From Alkalihalobacillus sp. BA299 (GTDB lineage: Bacteria > Bacillota > Bacilli > Bacillales > Bacillaceae_F), in assembly GCF_017745675.1 (NCBI RefSeq), contig NZ_JAFLJM010000009.1, forward strand, positions 62,001 through 126,000: 64,000 nucleotides of DNA, written 5' to 3'. This document shows positions 52,239-61,611 of the stretch, piece after piece. How positions within the stretch are numbered: position 1 is the stretch's first letter; each line of letters opens with the position of its first letter. The notes beneath the pieces are model-generated. The model searched no databases. It was given only the letters and a program-made list of their open reading frames with translations, and had not been told where the DNA came from. The translations under genes and the position numbers were made by a program.

Positions 52239-52490
52239 ATGAAGGTATTAGAAGTTGTTACTTCGCCTTATTTTGGAGAAGTAGAAAAAGTAAATATCCA
52301 ATCAGGCGATTATGTGTATGAATGGGCTACATTAGTCGATATTAAACAACCAAACGGTGAGTTAAAACAGGTTTCCATTGCGGTTAGTGGAATTATTGAG
52401 GATATTAAGGTGGAAGAAGGAGAAAAAGTAACGCCTGGAAAAGTACTTGTATTTATTGAAGATGATCTAAAAATTACAGGAACTGACTAA
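52239..52490 (+). CDS. Small lipoyl/biotinyl-fold protein lacking the acceptor lysine
   Basis: An 83-aa protein whose two halves follow the flat beta-barrel pattern of lipoyl/biotinyl domains ([18 protein letters not shown] ... [27 protein letters not shown]). At the hairpin where these domains carry the modified Lys (MKM or DKA), this one reads V45-S46-I47. It therefore cannot be biotinylated or lipoylated at the normal place. A second protein with the same change lies at 61612, beside the activator. Strong AAGGAGG before the ATG. Function unknown. Confidence 0.7.
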   Translation: MKVLEVVTSPYFGEVEKVNIQSGDYVYEWATLVDIKQPNGELKQVSIAVSGIIEDIKVEEGEKVTPGKVLVFIEDDLKITGTD

Positions 52491-52534
52491 TAACAGTGGT
52501 TTCACGTGAAATAACAATAGGGAGTGTACACATT

Positions 52535-53419
52535 ATGATATATGCAGGAACGGAAGTAGTAAAGCGTGGAATGGCAGAAATGCAAAAAGGCGGCGTCATT
52601 ATGGACGTTGTCAACGCCGAACAAGCAAAAATAGCAGAAGCAGCCGGGGCAGTAGCGGTCATGGCATTAGAAAGAGTTCCAGCGGATATTCGCGCAGCTG
52701 GTGGGGTTGCACGTATGGCTGACCCAACGATTATAGAAGAAGTGATGGGTGCAGTATCTATCCCTGTGATGGCCAAGTGTCGAATTGGCCATATTGTGGA
52801 AGCGCGTTTACTTGAGGCGTTAGGTGTCGATTATATTGATGAGAGTGAAGTGTTAACACCTGCTGACGAAGTGTATCATTTAAACAAACGTGAATTTAAA
52901 GTTCCTTTTGTTTGTGGTGCTCGTGATATTGGTGAAGCTTGTCGACGTATTGGTGAAGGAGCATCGATGATCCGAACAAAAGGTGAACCAGGAACTGGAA
53001 ATATTGTCGAAGCTGTACGTCATATGCGGATGATGCAATCACAGATTCGCAAAATCGTTTCGATGTCTACAGATGAAATCATGACGGAGGCTAAAAATAC
53101 GGGGGCTCCTTATGAACTTTTATTACAAATTAAAGAATCAGGAAAATTGCCAGTTGTAAACTTCGCTGCTGGTGGTGTTGCTACTCCTGCAGATGCAGCA
53201 TTGATGATGCAGTTAGGAGCAGATGGTGTATTTGTTGGTTCTGGGATTTTTAAATCAGATAACCCAGAAAAATTTGCTCGTGCTATTGTGGAATCAACAA
53301 CTCACTTTGAAGACTACGAGCTAATTGCGAATCTCTCCAAACAACTAGGAACAGCAATGAAGGGAATTGAAATTTCTTCATTACAGCCATCAGAACGTAT
53401 GCAAGAACGGGGATGGTAA
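52535..53419 (+). CDS. pdxS: Pyridoxal 5'-phosphate synthase lyase subunit PdxS
   Basis: A 294-aa TIM-barrel enzyme matching PdxS from end to end ([22 protein letters not shown] with one catalytic Lys, [19 protein letters not shown] with the second, C-terminal SERMQERGW). It makes PLP from ribose 5-phosphate, glyceraldehyde 3-phosphate and ammonia. Its glutaminase partner PdxT is not encoded next to it. Unusual substitutions include MAKCRIGH, where most PdxS have MAKARIGH. I chose ATG 52535, after AGGGAGTG, over an upstream GTG. It ends the operon before a terminator. Confidence 0.9.
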   Translation: MIYAGTEVVKRGMAEMQKGGVIMDVVNAEQAKIAEAAGAVAVMALERVPADIRAAGGVARMADPTIIEEVMGAVSIPVMAKCRIGHIVEARLLEALGVDYIDESEVLTPADEVYHLNKREFKVPFVCGARDIGEACRRIGEGASMIRTKGEPGTGNIVEAVRHMRMMQSQIRKIVSMSTDEIMTEAKNTGAPYELLLQIKESGKLPVVNFAAGGVATPADAALMMQLGADGVFVGSGIFKSDNPEKFARAIVESTTHFEDYELIANLSKQLGTAMKGIEISSLQPSERMQERGW

Positions 53420-53459
53420 AACTCTAGCTTCAAAAATAAGTTAATAAAACTTTATTTAT

Positions 53460-53511
53460 AACGATAGGCGTAATGTCTTTTCATAGATTAGACATTATCC
53501 TATCGTTTTTA
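53460..53511 (+). terminator. Terminator after pdxS
   Basis: AACGATAGG...TAATGTC pairs with GACATTA...CCTATCGTT, followed by TTTT. Confidence 0.85.
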
Positions 53512-53618
53512 TTAATCTTAAAGGGCGGTTAATCTAATAATTTAAAAAAGAGTCTATATGGCTTTAAATTTTACGACAATTAAAATTTTAAAGGATAGAA
53601 ATGACATTGAATAAATCG

Positions 53619-53655
53619 TTATTCATTTTTGCATAAATTATGCTTCTGTGAATGA
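53619..53655 (+). promoter_or_regulatory. Tandem enhancer elements of the aguA promoter
   Basis: TTATTC-N6-GCATAA (53619-53636) and TTATGC-N6-GAATGA (53638-53655) lie 19 bp apart, with an additional GAATAA half at 53609. They end 52 bp before the -24 element. This is the best-conserved copy of the motif. Confidence 0.65.
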
Positions 53656-53707
53656 GGCTCTACTCATCAGTTATCAACACTTTCAAAGTTTATAGATAAT
53701 TTGGAAT

Positions 53708-53723
53708 TGGCATGAATTTTGCA
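53708..53723 (+). promoter_or_regulatory. Sigma-54 promoter of aguA-aguB
   Basis: TGGCAT-GAATT-TTGCA, matching the -24/-12 consensus. Confidence 0.82.
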
Positions 53724-53765
53724 ATAGTAAATATGAAAGTTGTAATAAATGAGTAGGAGGTTAAC

Positions 53766-53837
53766 ATGTTACAAAGAAAGTACTTCTTTATACCTGTCTT
53801 ATTATCGATGAATTTAATCGATGCATCTCTACATTAA
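53766..53837 (+). CDS. Short leader ORF upstream of agmatine deiminase (23 aa)
   Basis: ATG follows the strong GAGTAGGAGG at a normal distance. The peptide begins MLQRKYFFIPVLLS, is hydrophobic in the middle and ends DASLH before TAA. It lies in the expected sigma-54 transcript leader, 33 bases ahead of aguA. It may be a regulatory leader peptide or a small membrane peptide; I do not recognise it. Confidence 0.45.
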   Translation: MLQRKYFFIPVLLSMNLIDASLH

Positions 53838-53870
53838 AAATATTTAATTTTCAATGAGAGGTGCAGAAGA

Positions 53871-54968
53871 ATGGCAAAGACATTATATAGTAAACCAATA
53901 AACGATGATTTTCGCATGCCAGGTGAATTTGAAGAACATGAAGGGACTTGGATGCTTTGGCCAACACGAACAGATACGTGGAGACTAGGGGCAAAACCAG
54001 CCCAAGATGCTTTTGAAAAAGTGGCTATTGCCATATCACAGTTTGAGCCCGTTACCGTTTGTGTTCCTTGTTCTCAGTATGAGCATGCCCGTGAAATATT
54101 ACCGAGTTCAATTAGAGTAGTGGAGGTATCTTCTAACGATGCTTGGATGAGAGATATCGGACCTACTTTTATAAAAAATGACCAAGGGGAAGTACGAGGA
54201 ATTGACTGGGGATTTAATGCCTGGGGAGGTTTACAAGGTGGTCTTTACTTTCCTTGGGATCAAGATGCTTTTGTTAAACAGAAAGTACTAGAAATTGAAA
54301 GAATCGATCGATATGACGCGCAACATATCATTCTAGAAGGTGGAGCGATAACGGTTGATGGGGAAGGAACACTCATTACGACCGAGCAATGCTTGTTAAA
54401 TGCCAACCGTAATCCTAACATGACGAAAGAGGAAGTAGAAGAGCAATTAAAAAACTATTTAAACGTCAAAAAAGTCATTTGGTTAAAACAAGGGATGTTA
54501 AATGATGAAACTGATGGTCATGTCGATGAAGTCGTTTTCTTTGTTAAGCCAGGGGTACTAGCGATGAGTTGGACGGAAGATACAAGCCATACACAATCCC
54601 CTATTCTTAGTGAAGCTTACAATCAATTAAAAAATGAAGTAGATGCTAATGGAAGAACGTTTGAAATTCACAAAATTCAAATACCTAAACAGGTAAAGAT
54701 TTCAGAAGAAGATGCGAATGTAATTGACCGTTCTAGAAGTAGTTTTAAGAGAGGTGGTGGAATTGAACTAGCCTCGACTTACGTCAATTGTTATATCTGT
54801 AATGGAGGAGTCATCGTTCCGGCATTCGGTGATCCTGAAGACGAAAGGGCACTTATAAAAATTCAAGAATTATTTCCAGAGCGTAAAGTCGTTCAAGTAA
54901 ACACAAGAGAAATAGCCCTCGGCGGTGGAAATATTCACTGTATTACACAACAGCAACCTAAAAAATAA
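53871..54968 (+). CDS. aguA: Agmatine deiminase
   Basis: A 365-aa enzyme of the usual length in the peptidylarginine-deiminase fold family. FRMPGEFEEHEGTWMLWPTR (about residues 12-31), DAWMRDIGPTF near 88-98 and ETDGHVDEVVFF near 210-221 hold active-site Asp/His, and the catalytic Cys is in GGGNIHCITQQQ near residue 357. It converts agmatine to N-carbamoylputrescine and ammonia. ATG follows GAGAGGTGCAG. aguB follows in the same operon. Confidence 0.92.
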   Translation: MAKTLYSKPINDDFRMPGEFEEHEGTWMLWPTRTDTWRLGAKPAQDAFEKVAIAISQFEPVTVCVPCSQYEHAREILPSSIRVVEVSSNDAWMRDIGPTFIKNDQGEVRGIDWGFNAWGGLQGGLYFPWDQDAFVKQKVLEIERIDRYDAQHIILEGGAITVDGEGTLITTEQCLLNANRNPNMTKEEVEEQLKNYLNVKKVIWLKQGMLNDETDGHVDEVVFFVKPGVLAMSWTEDTSHTQSPILSEAYNQLKNEVDANGRTFEIHKIQIPKQVKISEEDANVIDRSRSSFKRGGGIELASTYVNCYICNGGVIVPAFGDPEDERALIKIQELFPERKVVQVNTREIALGGGNIHCITQQQPKK

Positions 54969-54993
54969 TTAAATAGAAAGGAAGTAATTGATC

Positions 54994-55869
54994 ATGTCAA
55001 AAGGAAAAGTAAATGTCGCATTAATTCAACACAAATGTGTTGAGGACCGCTCTGAAAATATGAAAGTCGCAGTCGATATGATACGTAAAGCTGCAGAACA
55101 GGGGGCGCAAATTATTTGTACGCAAGAATTGTTTACTGGAACGTATTTCCCGCAAACGATTAATGTCAATAAATATGAATGGGCAGAACCAATTCCAGGA
55201 CCTACAACTAATACGATGCAATCTTTAGCAAAAGAACTAGGTGTTGTGATTATCGTTTCATTATACGAATATGCCATGGATGGTGTCTATTTTAATACAG
55301 TCGTCGTTTATGATACAGATGGTGCTAATCTAGGAAAATATCGAAAACATCATATACCAGAAGGTCCTCAATATATCGAGAAATATTATTTTACAGAAGG
55401 AGATGGTGGATATCCTGTGTTTAAAACGAAGTATGGAACTATTGGAGTACTCATTTGCTGGGATGAGTGGTTCCCAGAGCCATCTCGTATTCTTGCTTTA
55501 AAAGGAGCAGACATTGTATTTTATCCTTCCGCTATCGGTTCAGAACCAGATTATGCAGATTTGGACACATCGCAAACATGGATGGATGCAATCAAGGCAC
55601 ATGGCATTCACAATAATATGTTTATTGCCGCGGTCAATCGTGTCGGACGTGAAGATAGTGATGAGGGCTATATGGAATTTTATGGTCGAAGCTTTATTAG
55701 CAACCCATGGGGTACAATTATAAAAGAAGCAGAAACGAAAGAAAATGAAATTATAATAACAGAGATTGATCTATCTGAAATAAAACGAGCAAGAAACATC
55801 TTACAATTCCACCGTGACCGTCGTCCGGATAGCTATCAAGATTTATTAAAAAGAATTATAATAGAATAA
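54994..55869 (+). CDS. aguB: N-carbamoylputrescine amidase
   Basis: A 291-aa nitrilase-superfamily enzyme with the Glu-Lys-Cys triad: Glu in CTQELFTG near 42, Lys in GKYRKHHIPEGP near 118, Cys in IGVLICWDEWFPEP near 154. It splits N-carbamoylputrescine to putrescine, ammonia and carbon dioxide. ATG 54994 follows AAAGGAAG; an in-frame TTG lies 6 bases before. Second gene of the agu operon. Confidence 0.92.
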   Translation: MSKGKVNVALIQHKCVEDRSENMKVAVDMIRKAAEQGAQIICTQELFTGTYFPQTINVNKYEWAEPIPGPTTNTMQSLAKELGVVIIVSLYEYAMDGVYFNTVVVYDTDGANLGKYRKHHIPEGPQYIEKYYFTEGDGGYPVFKTKYGTIGVLICWDEWFPEPSRILALKGADIVFYPSAIGSEPDYADLDTSQTWMDAIKAHGIHNNMFIAAVNRVGREDSDEGYMEFYGRSFISNPWGTIIKEAETKENEIIITEIDLSEIKRARNILQFHRDRRPDSYQDLLKRIIIE

Positions 55870-55883
55870 TATGTTGTTTTATT

Positions 55884-55919
55884 AGGTCTTAAAGTTATTA
55901 TTTAAGACCTCTTTTTTTA
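55884..55919 (+). terminator. Terminator after aguB
   Basis: AGGTCTTAAA and TTTAAGACCT form a perfect 10-bp stem followed by CTTTTTTT. Confidence 0.85.
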
Positions 55920-55990
55920 TAATAAATCTATTATATATCGCTTTTACAGGTTCACATTTATAAAATATGAACATAAGAAAAAATCATTAA

Positions 55991-56027
55991 TTATGCACTA
56001 TTGAATGATCTATTCAAAATTGCAGAT
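55991..56027 (+). promoter_or_regulatory. Tandem enhancer elements of the antiporter promoter
   Basis: TTATGC-N6-GAATGA (55991-56008) followed 19 bp later by a weaker CTATTC-N6-GCAGAT (56010-56027); the pair ends 70 bp before the -24 element. Confidence 0.55.
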
Positions 56028-56097
56028 TAAAAAAGAAATCTATAGGTTAAATCATAGAAAATATATGAAATATAAGCTTTGTTGAATGTTCAATAGT

Positions 56098-56113
56098 TGG
56101 CATAGGAATTGCA
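56098..56113 (+). promoter_or_regulatory. Sigma-54 promoter of the NhaC-type antiporter gene
   Basis: TGGCAT-AGGAA-TTGCA, matching the -24/-12 consensus. Confidence 0.82.
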
Positions 56114-56159
56114 AGTAATAGAGTGTAGTTATTTAAAAAGATTTTTGGAGGGGATTACA

Positions 56160-57563
56160 CTGACAAAAGGTAGAAAACCAACGATTTTCGTAGCTTTGAT
56201 TCCAATTGTTTTTATGATTTGCGCACTTGCAGTTTCAATCGTTGTATATGATGTAGATGCGCATATTCCTTTACTACTAAGTGCAGCTGTTGCTTGTATT
56301 GTTGCACTAAAGCTAGGGTACAAGTGGAAAGAAATTGAAAAGAGTATGTTAGATACAATTAGACTCTCGATGCAGGCCATTCTAATTTTAATGATCATTG
56401 GAACGATTATTGGTTCTTGGATTGCTGGTGGGATCGTACCTACAATGATTTATTATGGGTTAGATATATTATCACCAGGTTATTTTTTAGTGGCAGCTTG
56501 TTTAATATGTTGTGTGGTTGCGATCGCTGCGGGTAATGCGTGGACGGCTGCTGGTACCATTGGGGTTGCGGTGTTAGGAATTGGTTTTGGTTTAGGTATT
56601 CCGCTGCCAATGGTGGCAGGTGCGATCATATCTGGAGTATATTTTGGAGACAAAATATCACCGTTATCCGAAACAACCAATCTAGCTCCAGGAATAGTTG
56701 GGGTAGAGTTATTCGATCATATTAAACACATGCTCTATACCACTGTACCTGCTTTAATTATTTCCTTGATCCTTTACACGATTTTAGGGTTGAAGTTTTC
56801 CGGGCAAGGTTCTAGTACGGATGATGTTTTATTAATTCAACAGACATTAAAAGGAGAGTTTTTAATTAGCCCCTTTCTATTAATTCCTCCTTTACTTATT
56901 ATCGTAATGCTCGTGTACAAAATACCAGCGATACCCGGTTTAACGATCGGTTCAATACTTGGAGCGCTTTGTGCAATCTTTATTCAAGGCCAATCCGTAG
57001 GTGACACGATATCTGCATTACATTACGGTTTTAAAACGGTTACGAATGTGCCAATCGTTGACGATTTACTGAATCAAGGTGGAATCGAATCGATGATGAG
57101 TACCGTTGCGTTAATTTTATTAGCGATGTCATTTGGTGGAATATTAGAAAAAGCAAGGATACTAGAAACGATCGTCGATCAGTTACTAAGGTTTGCTAAA
57201 AGTACAGGCAGTCTTATTACTGCTACAGTAGCCACATGTTTCTCTGCCAATGTCATTGCTTGTGATCAATACTTATCAATTGTACTGCCAGGGAGGATGT
57301 ATGCTCTTGAATTTCAAAAAAGAGGACTGCACCCGAAAAACTTATCACGGACCGTTGAAGATGCTGGAACGATGACTTCACCACTCATACCATGGAATAC
57401 ATGTGGGGCATTTATGTATGCTACTTTAGGTGTACATGCTTTTGATTATGCGCCTTATGCTTTTCTCGTCCTGTTAAGTCCATTAGTAGCTATTCTTTAT
57501 GGTTATACAGGTATAAAAATTGAATACCTACCAACAGAAAAAGCGGAAAATGAAGCGTCATAA
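56160..57563 (+). CDS. NhaC-family Na+/H+ antiporter, probable CTG start
   Basis: A membrane protein of about 467 aa with roughly 12 helices; GNAWTAAGTIGVA near residue 125, GDKISPLSETTNLAPG near 163-178 and the later EDAGTMTSPLIPWNTCGAF near 400-418 are NhaC/MleN-family landmarks. In the polyamine regulon it may exchange an amine or organic acid, or handle protons. The start is unusual: GGAGGGG at 56147-56153 is followed 6 bases later by CTG (56160), with no ATG, GTG or TTG at a useful distance. The longer frame's TTG at 56109 lies inside the promoter -12 element, so cannot be in the mRNA. Confidence 0.82.
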   Translation: MTKGRKPTIFVALIPIVFMICALAVSIVVYDVDAHIPLLLSAAVACIVALKLGYKWKEIEKSMLDTIRLSMQAILILMIIGTIIGSWIAGGIVPTMIYYGLDILSPGYFLVAACLICCVVAIAAGNAWTAAGTIGVAVLGIGFGLGIPLPMVAGAIISGVYFGDKISPLSETTNLAPGIVGVELFDHIKHMLYTTVPALIISLILYTILGLKFSGQGSSTDDVLLIQQTLKGEFLISPFLLIPPLLIIVMLVYKIPAIPGLTIGSILGALCAIFIQGQSVGDTISALHYGFKTVTNVPIVDDLLNQGGIESMMSTVALILLAMSFGGILEKARILETIVDQLLRFAKSTGSLITATVATCFSANVIACDQYLSIVLPGRMYALEFQKRGLHPKNLSRTVEDAGTMTSPLIPWNTCGAFMYATLGVHAFDYAPYAFLVLLSPLVAILYGYTGIKIEYLPTEKAENEAS

Positions 57564-57644
57564 TCGATATTTAGAGTATAAAATATGCTTCTATTAAGTT
57601 TTGTTTCGAAACTTTTATCTTTGAAACAAGGTGGTAATCGAAAT

Positions 57645-57734
57645 ATGCAACATTTTATCACACAATTACCCTATGAATTGGCTTCTGCTTTTATCGCATC
57701 CATTATGTTTATTATTGCGGGTATTTTTATCTGA
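57645..57734 (+). CDS. Possible 29-aa membrane peptide
   Basis: ATG about 10 bases after AAGGTGG opens a short frame beginning MQHFITQLPYELAS and ending in a hydrophobic helix (AFIASIMFIIAGIFI). It follows the antiporter gene by 81 bases with no clear terminator between them. The composition suits a real single-pass micropeptide, perhaps partnered with the antiporter. No family recognised. Confidence 0.4.
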   Translation: MQHFITQLPYELASAFIASIMFIIAGIFI

Positions 57735-57752
57735 ATATTTTTAAAAATGGTT

Positions 57753-57790
57753 TTACCCATTTGTGAATAACGTTATGCGTTTTTGCATAA
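57753..57790 (+). promoter_or_regulatory. Tandem enhancer elements of the putrescine aminotransferase promoter
   Basis: TTATGC-N6-GCATAA (57773-57790) is a perfect dyad; 20 bp before it, TTACCC-N6-GAATAA (57753-57770) is a weaker copy. They end 108 bp before the -24 element. Confidence 0.6.
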
Positions 57791-57898
57791 ATCGGGTTTG
57801 TTGGAAAGGACAAAACATAAGCATGTACCTGTTTTCAAAAGCGTTACAACTGGCAAATTAGAGCATGAGAACTTCGATAAACAGTAAATAAGTGAAGT

Positions 57899-57914
57899 TG
57901 GCATAAAAATTGCA
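57899..57914 (+). promoter_or_regulatory. Sigma-54 promoter of the putrescine aminotransferase gene
   Basis: TGGCAT-AAAAA-TTGCA, matching the -24/-12 consensus, 121 bp upstream of the gene. Confidence 0.84.
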
Positions 57915-57948
57915 ATTATTAAGTTGAGCGGTGAAAAGGGGGAGGTAT

Positions 57949-57984
57949 ATGACATTGGAGAACGTAGAGGAACTAGGTCTGTAA
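57949..57984 (+). CDS. Short leader ORF upstream of the aminotransferase (11 aa)
   Basis: ATG lies directly after AAAGGGGGAGG, a very strong ribosome site, and the frame encodes MTLENVEELGL before TAA, 51 bases ahead of the aminotransferase start. It sits in the expected sigma-54 transcript leader, like the 23-aa frame before aguA. It could be a regulatory leader peptide or a chance frame. Confidence 0.4.
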   Translation: MTLENVEELGL

Positions 57985-58020
57985 AGAATATTAGAAATTC
58001 ATTCTATCAAAAATATTTAA

Positions 58021-59409
<1,389 letters not shown>

Positions 59410-59416
59410 TTTGAAT

Positions 59417-59441
59417 GGAAGGCTTTATTGCCTTCCTTTTT
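59417..59441 (+). terminator. Terminator after the putrescine aminotransferase
   Basis: GGAAGGC-TTTATT-GCCTTCC followed by TTTTT. Confidence 0.85.
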
Positions 59442-59498
59442 ACTTAACTTTCCTTTTCTATAAGATATAATGAAGAAAAAAAGGATGGTCGATTTACA

Positions 59499-61610
59499 AT
59501 GATAGATGTTCGAACTGCAAATACAATATCAATCAATTCGTCGATTTCGGATATCTGGGAGATGATGTCAAAGTATACGGACCCATTTATCTTTATTACT
59601 GACCCATTAGAAAATGAGGGGATTATTGGATATATTCATAGTAAAGATATTATGCCTTTGCTAAGAAAAGGTAACATTGAAAACCTTCATGTTAGCGAAT
59701 TGCCTATTCAAACGAATATTATTAAAGTGTCTAAAAATGCAGATGTATTAGACTTTTTTAAAGTGTTTGGTGAAGATGTCGTTGTAATCGTAGGTGAAAC
59801 TAACAGAATTGAAGGATATTTACAAAGAGAAGATGTTTTATATTACCTTTTAACAAGTAAATCTTCAGGAACCGATTGGATCCGCTCCCTCTTAAATTCC
59901 ATCCCTATGGGAATTATTATTACCGATACCTATGGAAGAATAGAAAATTTTAGTGACGAAGTACTTCGTATGTTGAAAATGTCATCTGAAGAATTAAGAG
60001 AAAAGCAAGTAGGAGAGCTTTTAGATCAAGAGTCTTACTTAAAAGTGATTGAGCATGGAGAAACGATTTTAAATTATATCATCATTAAAGATGAATATAG
60101 TGTATTAGCCGATTTAGGACCGATAAGGAATAAGAAAGGGATTGTTACTGGATCGATTGTTGTTTTACAAGACTTACCGTATATCGAAAAGATGGCGATG
60201 GAATTAGAATATGTAAAAAACTTAAATGTTGACTTACAAGCCATTCTTTCATCTACTTATGATGAAATTATTGTCCTTAGTAAGAAAGGGACATTGCTTC
60301 GATATAGTGGTAGATTAATTAATGATTTTTGGGAAACGGATAAGGAGCAACTAATTGGAATTAATTTAATGGAATTAGAACACGAAGGGACTTTCTTTTC
60401 ATCGATTGTAAGAAAAGTCATTGAAAAGAAACGGAAAGTAACGGTCACTCAAGAAAGTCGTTCAGGAAAAAATGTGTTAACTGTTGGTAATCCGGTATTT
60501 AATCAAAATGGAGAACTAGAACGTATCGTCATTGCTTTAAGAGATATTACAGAAACGGTTTTATTAAAAGAAGAGTTACGAACAGCAAAAAAAGAATCAG
60601 AAAAGTATAAAAAAGAGTTAGAGCATTTTAAAGATTGGTCTAATTTAAATATCAATAAAAAGATCATATACCGTAGTGATAAAATTGAAAATGTCATGAA
60701 ATATATAAAAAAGATTTCTAACGTTTCTTCAACGGTGTTATTAACGGGCGAATCAGGCGTTGGAAAAGAGGTCTTTTCTAGAGCAATTCATGAACTTGGT
60801 CCACGAAGCAATAAACCTTTTATAAAAGTAAATTGTGGTGCGATTCCAGAAAATCTGCTTGAAAGTGAACTTTTTGGCTATGAAAAAGGTGCTTTTACAG
60901 GTGCAAATGCCAATGGAAAACCTGGTTATTTTAAATTAGCGAATAAAGGGATTTTATTTTTAGATGAAATAGGAGAGCTCCCACTTAATTTACAAGTAAA
61001 GTTATTACGTGTATTACAAGAAAGAGAATTTATGCCAATTGGTGGTACACAACCGATTGATGTAGATGTTCAAATTATAACAGCGACAAATAAAGATTTA
61101 GAGGAAATGGTCGAAAGAAAAGAATTTAGAGAGGATCTATTTTACCGTTTGAATGTTATTCCAATTCATATCCCTTCTCTAAGAGAGCGACCTGAAGATA
61201 TTCCGCTGCTTTGCCTTCATTTCCTGCAAAACTTTAATCATAAATATAATAGAAATAATCAATTATCCCAGGATGCCTTAGACTTATTAGAATCCTATTC
61301 TTGGCCAGGCAATGTCAGAGAACTTCAAAATATTATTGAACGATTATCAGTAACTAATGATAATGAACTCATTGATTCAGAACAAATCCTTCCGATTATA
61401 AAAAAAGGAAAGAAAAGTACAGGGAATAAAGAAATAAATAAGATTATCCCTTTAAAACAAGCCATTAATAATGTAGAAGAACGTTTAATTATTCTGGCTA
61501 TGGAGGAGTATCAAACGACAACGGAAGCCGCAAAAGCATTAGGTGTCAGTCAATCGACCATTAGTAGAAAATATAGCGAATTGATAAAGAAGAAAGAAAG
61601 AGGGGAGTAA
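59499..61610 (+). CDS. Sigma-54-dependent activator of polyamine genes (CBS-PAS-PAS-AAA+-HTH)
   Basis: A 703-aa enhancer-binding protein. Order: two CBS motifs (about residues 5-115), PAS (about 125-235), PAS (about 245-360), short coiled coil, AAA+ domain (about 395-620) with Walker A GESGVGKE, the sigma-54 contact loop GAFTGA, Walker B ILFLDEIGELP and the arginine finger region FREDLFYRLNV, then a Fis-type helix-turn-helix near 665-690 (TTEAAKALGVSQSTISRKY). It should drive the sigma-54 promoters listed here, responding to a nucleotide (CBS) or an amine/metabolite (PAS). TATAAT at 59466 suggests its own sigma-A promoter. Confidence 0.88.
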   Translation: MIDVRTANTISINSSISDIWEMMSKYTDPFIFITDPLENEGIIGYIHSKDIMPLLRKGNIENLHVSELPIQTNIIKVSKNADVLDFFKVFGEDVVVIVGETNRIEGYLQREDVLYYLLTSKSSGTDWIRSLLNSIPMGIIITDTYGRIENFSDEVLRMLKMSSEELREKQVGELLDQESYLKVIEHGETILNYIIIKDEYSVLADLGPIRNKKGIVTGSIVVLQDLPYIEKMAMELEYVKNLNVDLQAILSSTYDEIIVLSKKGTLLRYSGRLINDFWETDKEQLIGINLMELEHEGTFFSSIVRKVIEKKRKVTVTQESRSGKNVLTVGNPVFNQNGELERIVIALRDITETVLLKEELRTAKKESEKYKKELEHFKDWSNLNINKKIIYRSDKIENVMKYIKKISNVSSTVLLTGESGVGKEVFSRAIHELGPRSNKPFIKVNCGAIPENLLESELFGYEKGAFTGANANGKPGYFKLANKGILFLDEIGELPLNLQVKLLRVLQEREFMPIGGTQPIDVDVQIITATNKDLEEMVERKEFREDLFYRLNVIPIHIPSLRERPEDIPLLCLHFLQNFNHKYNRNNQLSQDALDLLESYSWPGNVRELQNIIERLSVTNDNELIDSEQILPIIKKGKKSTGNKEINKIIPLKQAINNVEERLIILAMEEYQTTTEAAKALGVSQSTISRKYSELIKKKERGE

Positions 61611-61611
61611 A

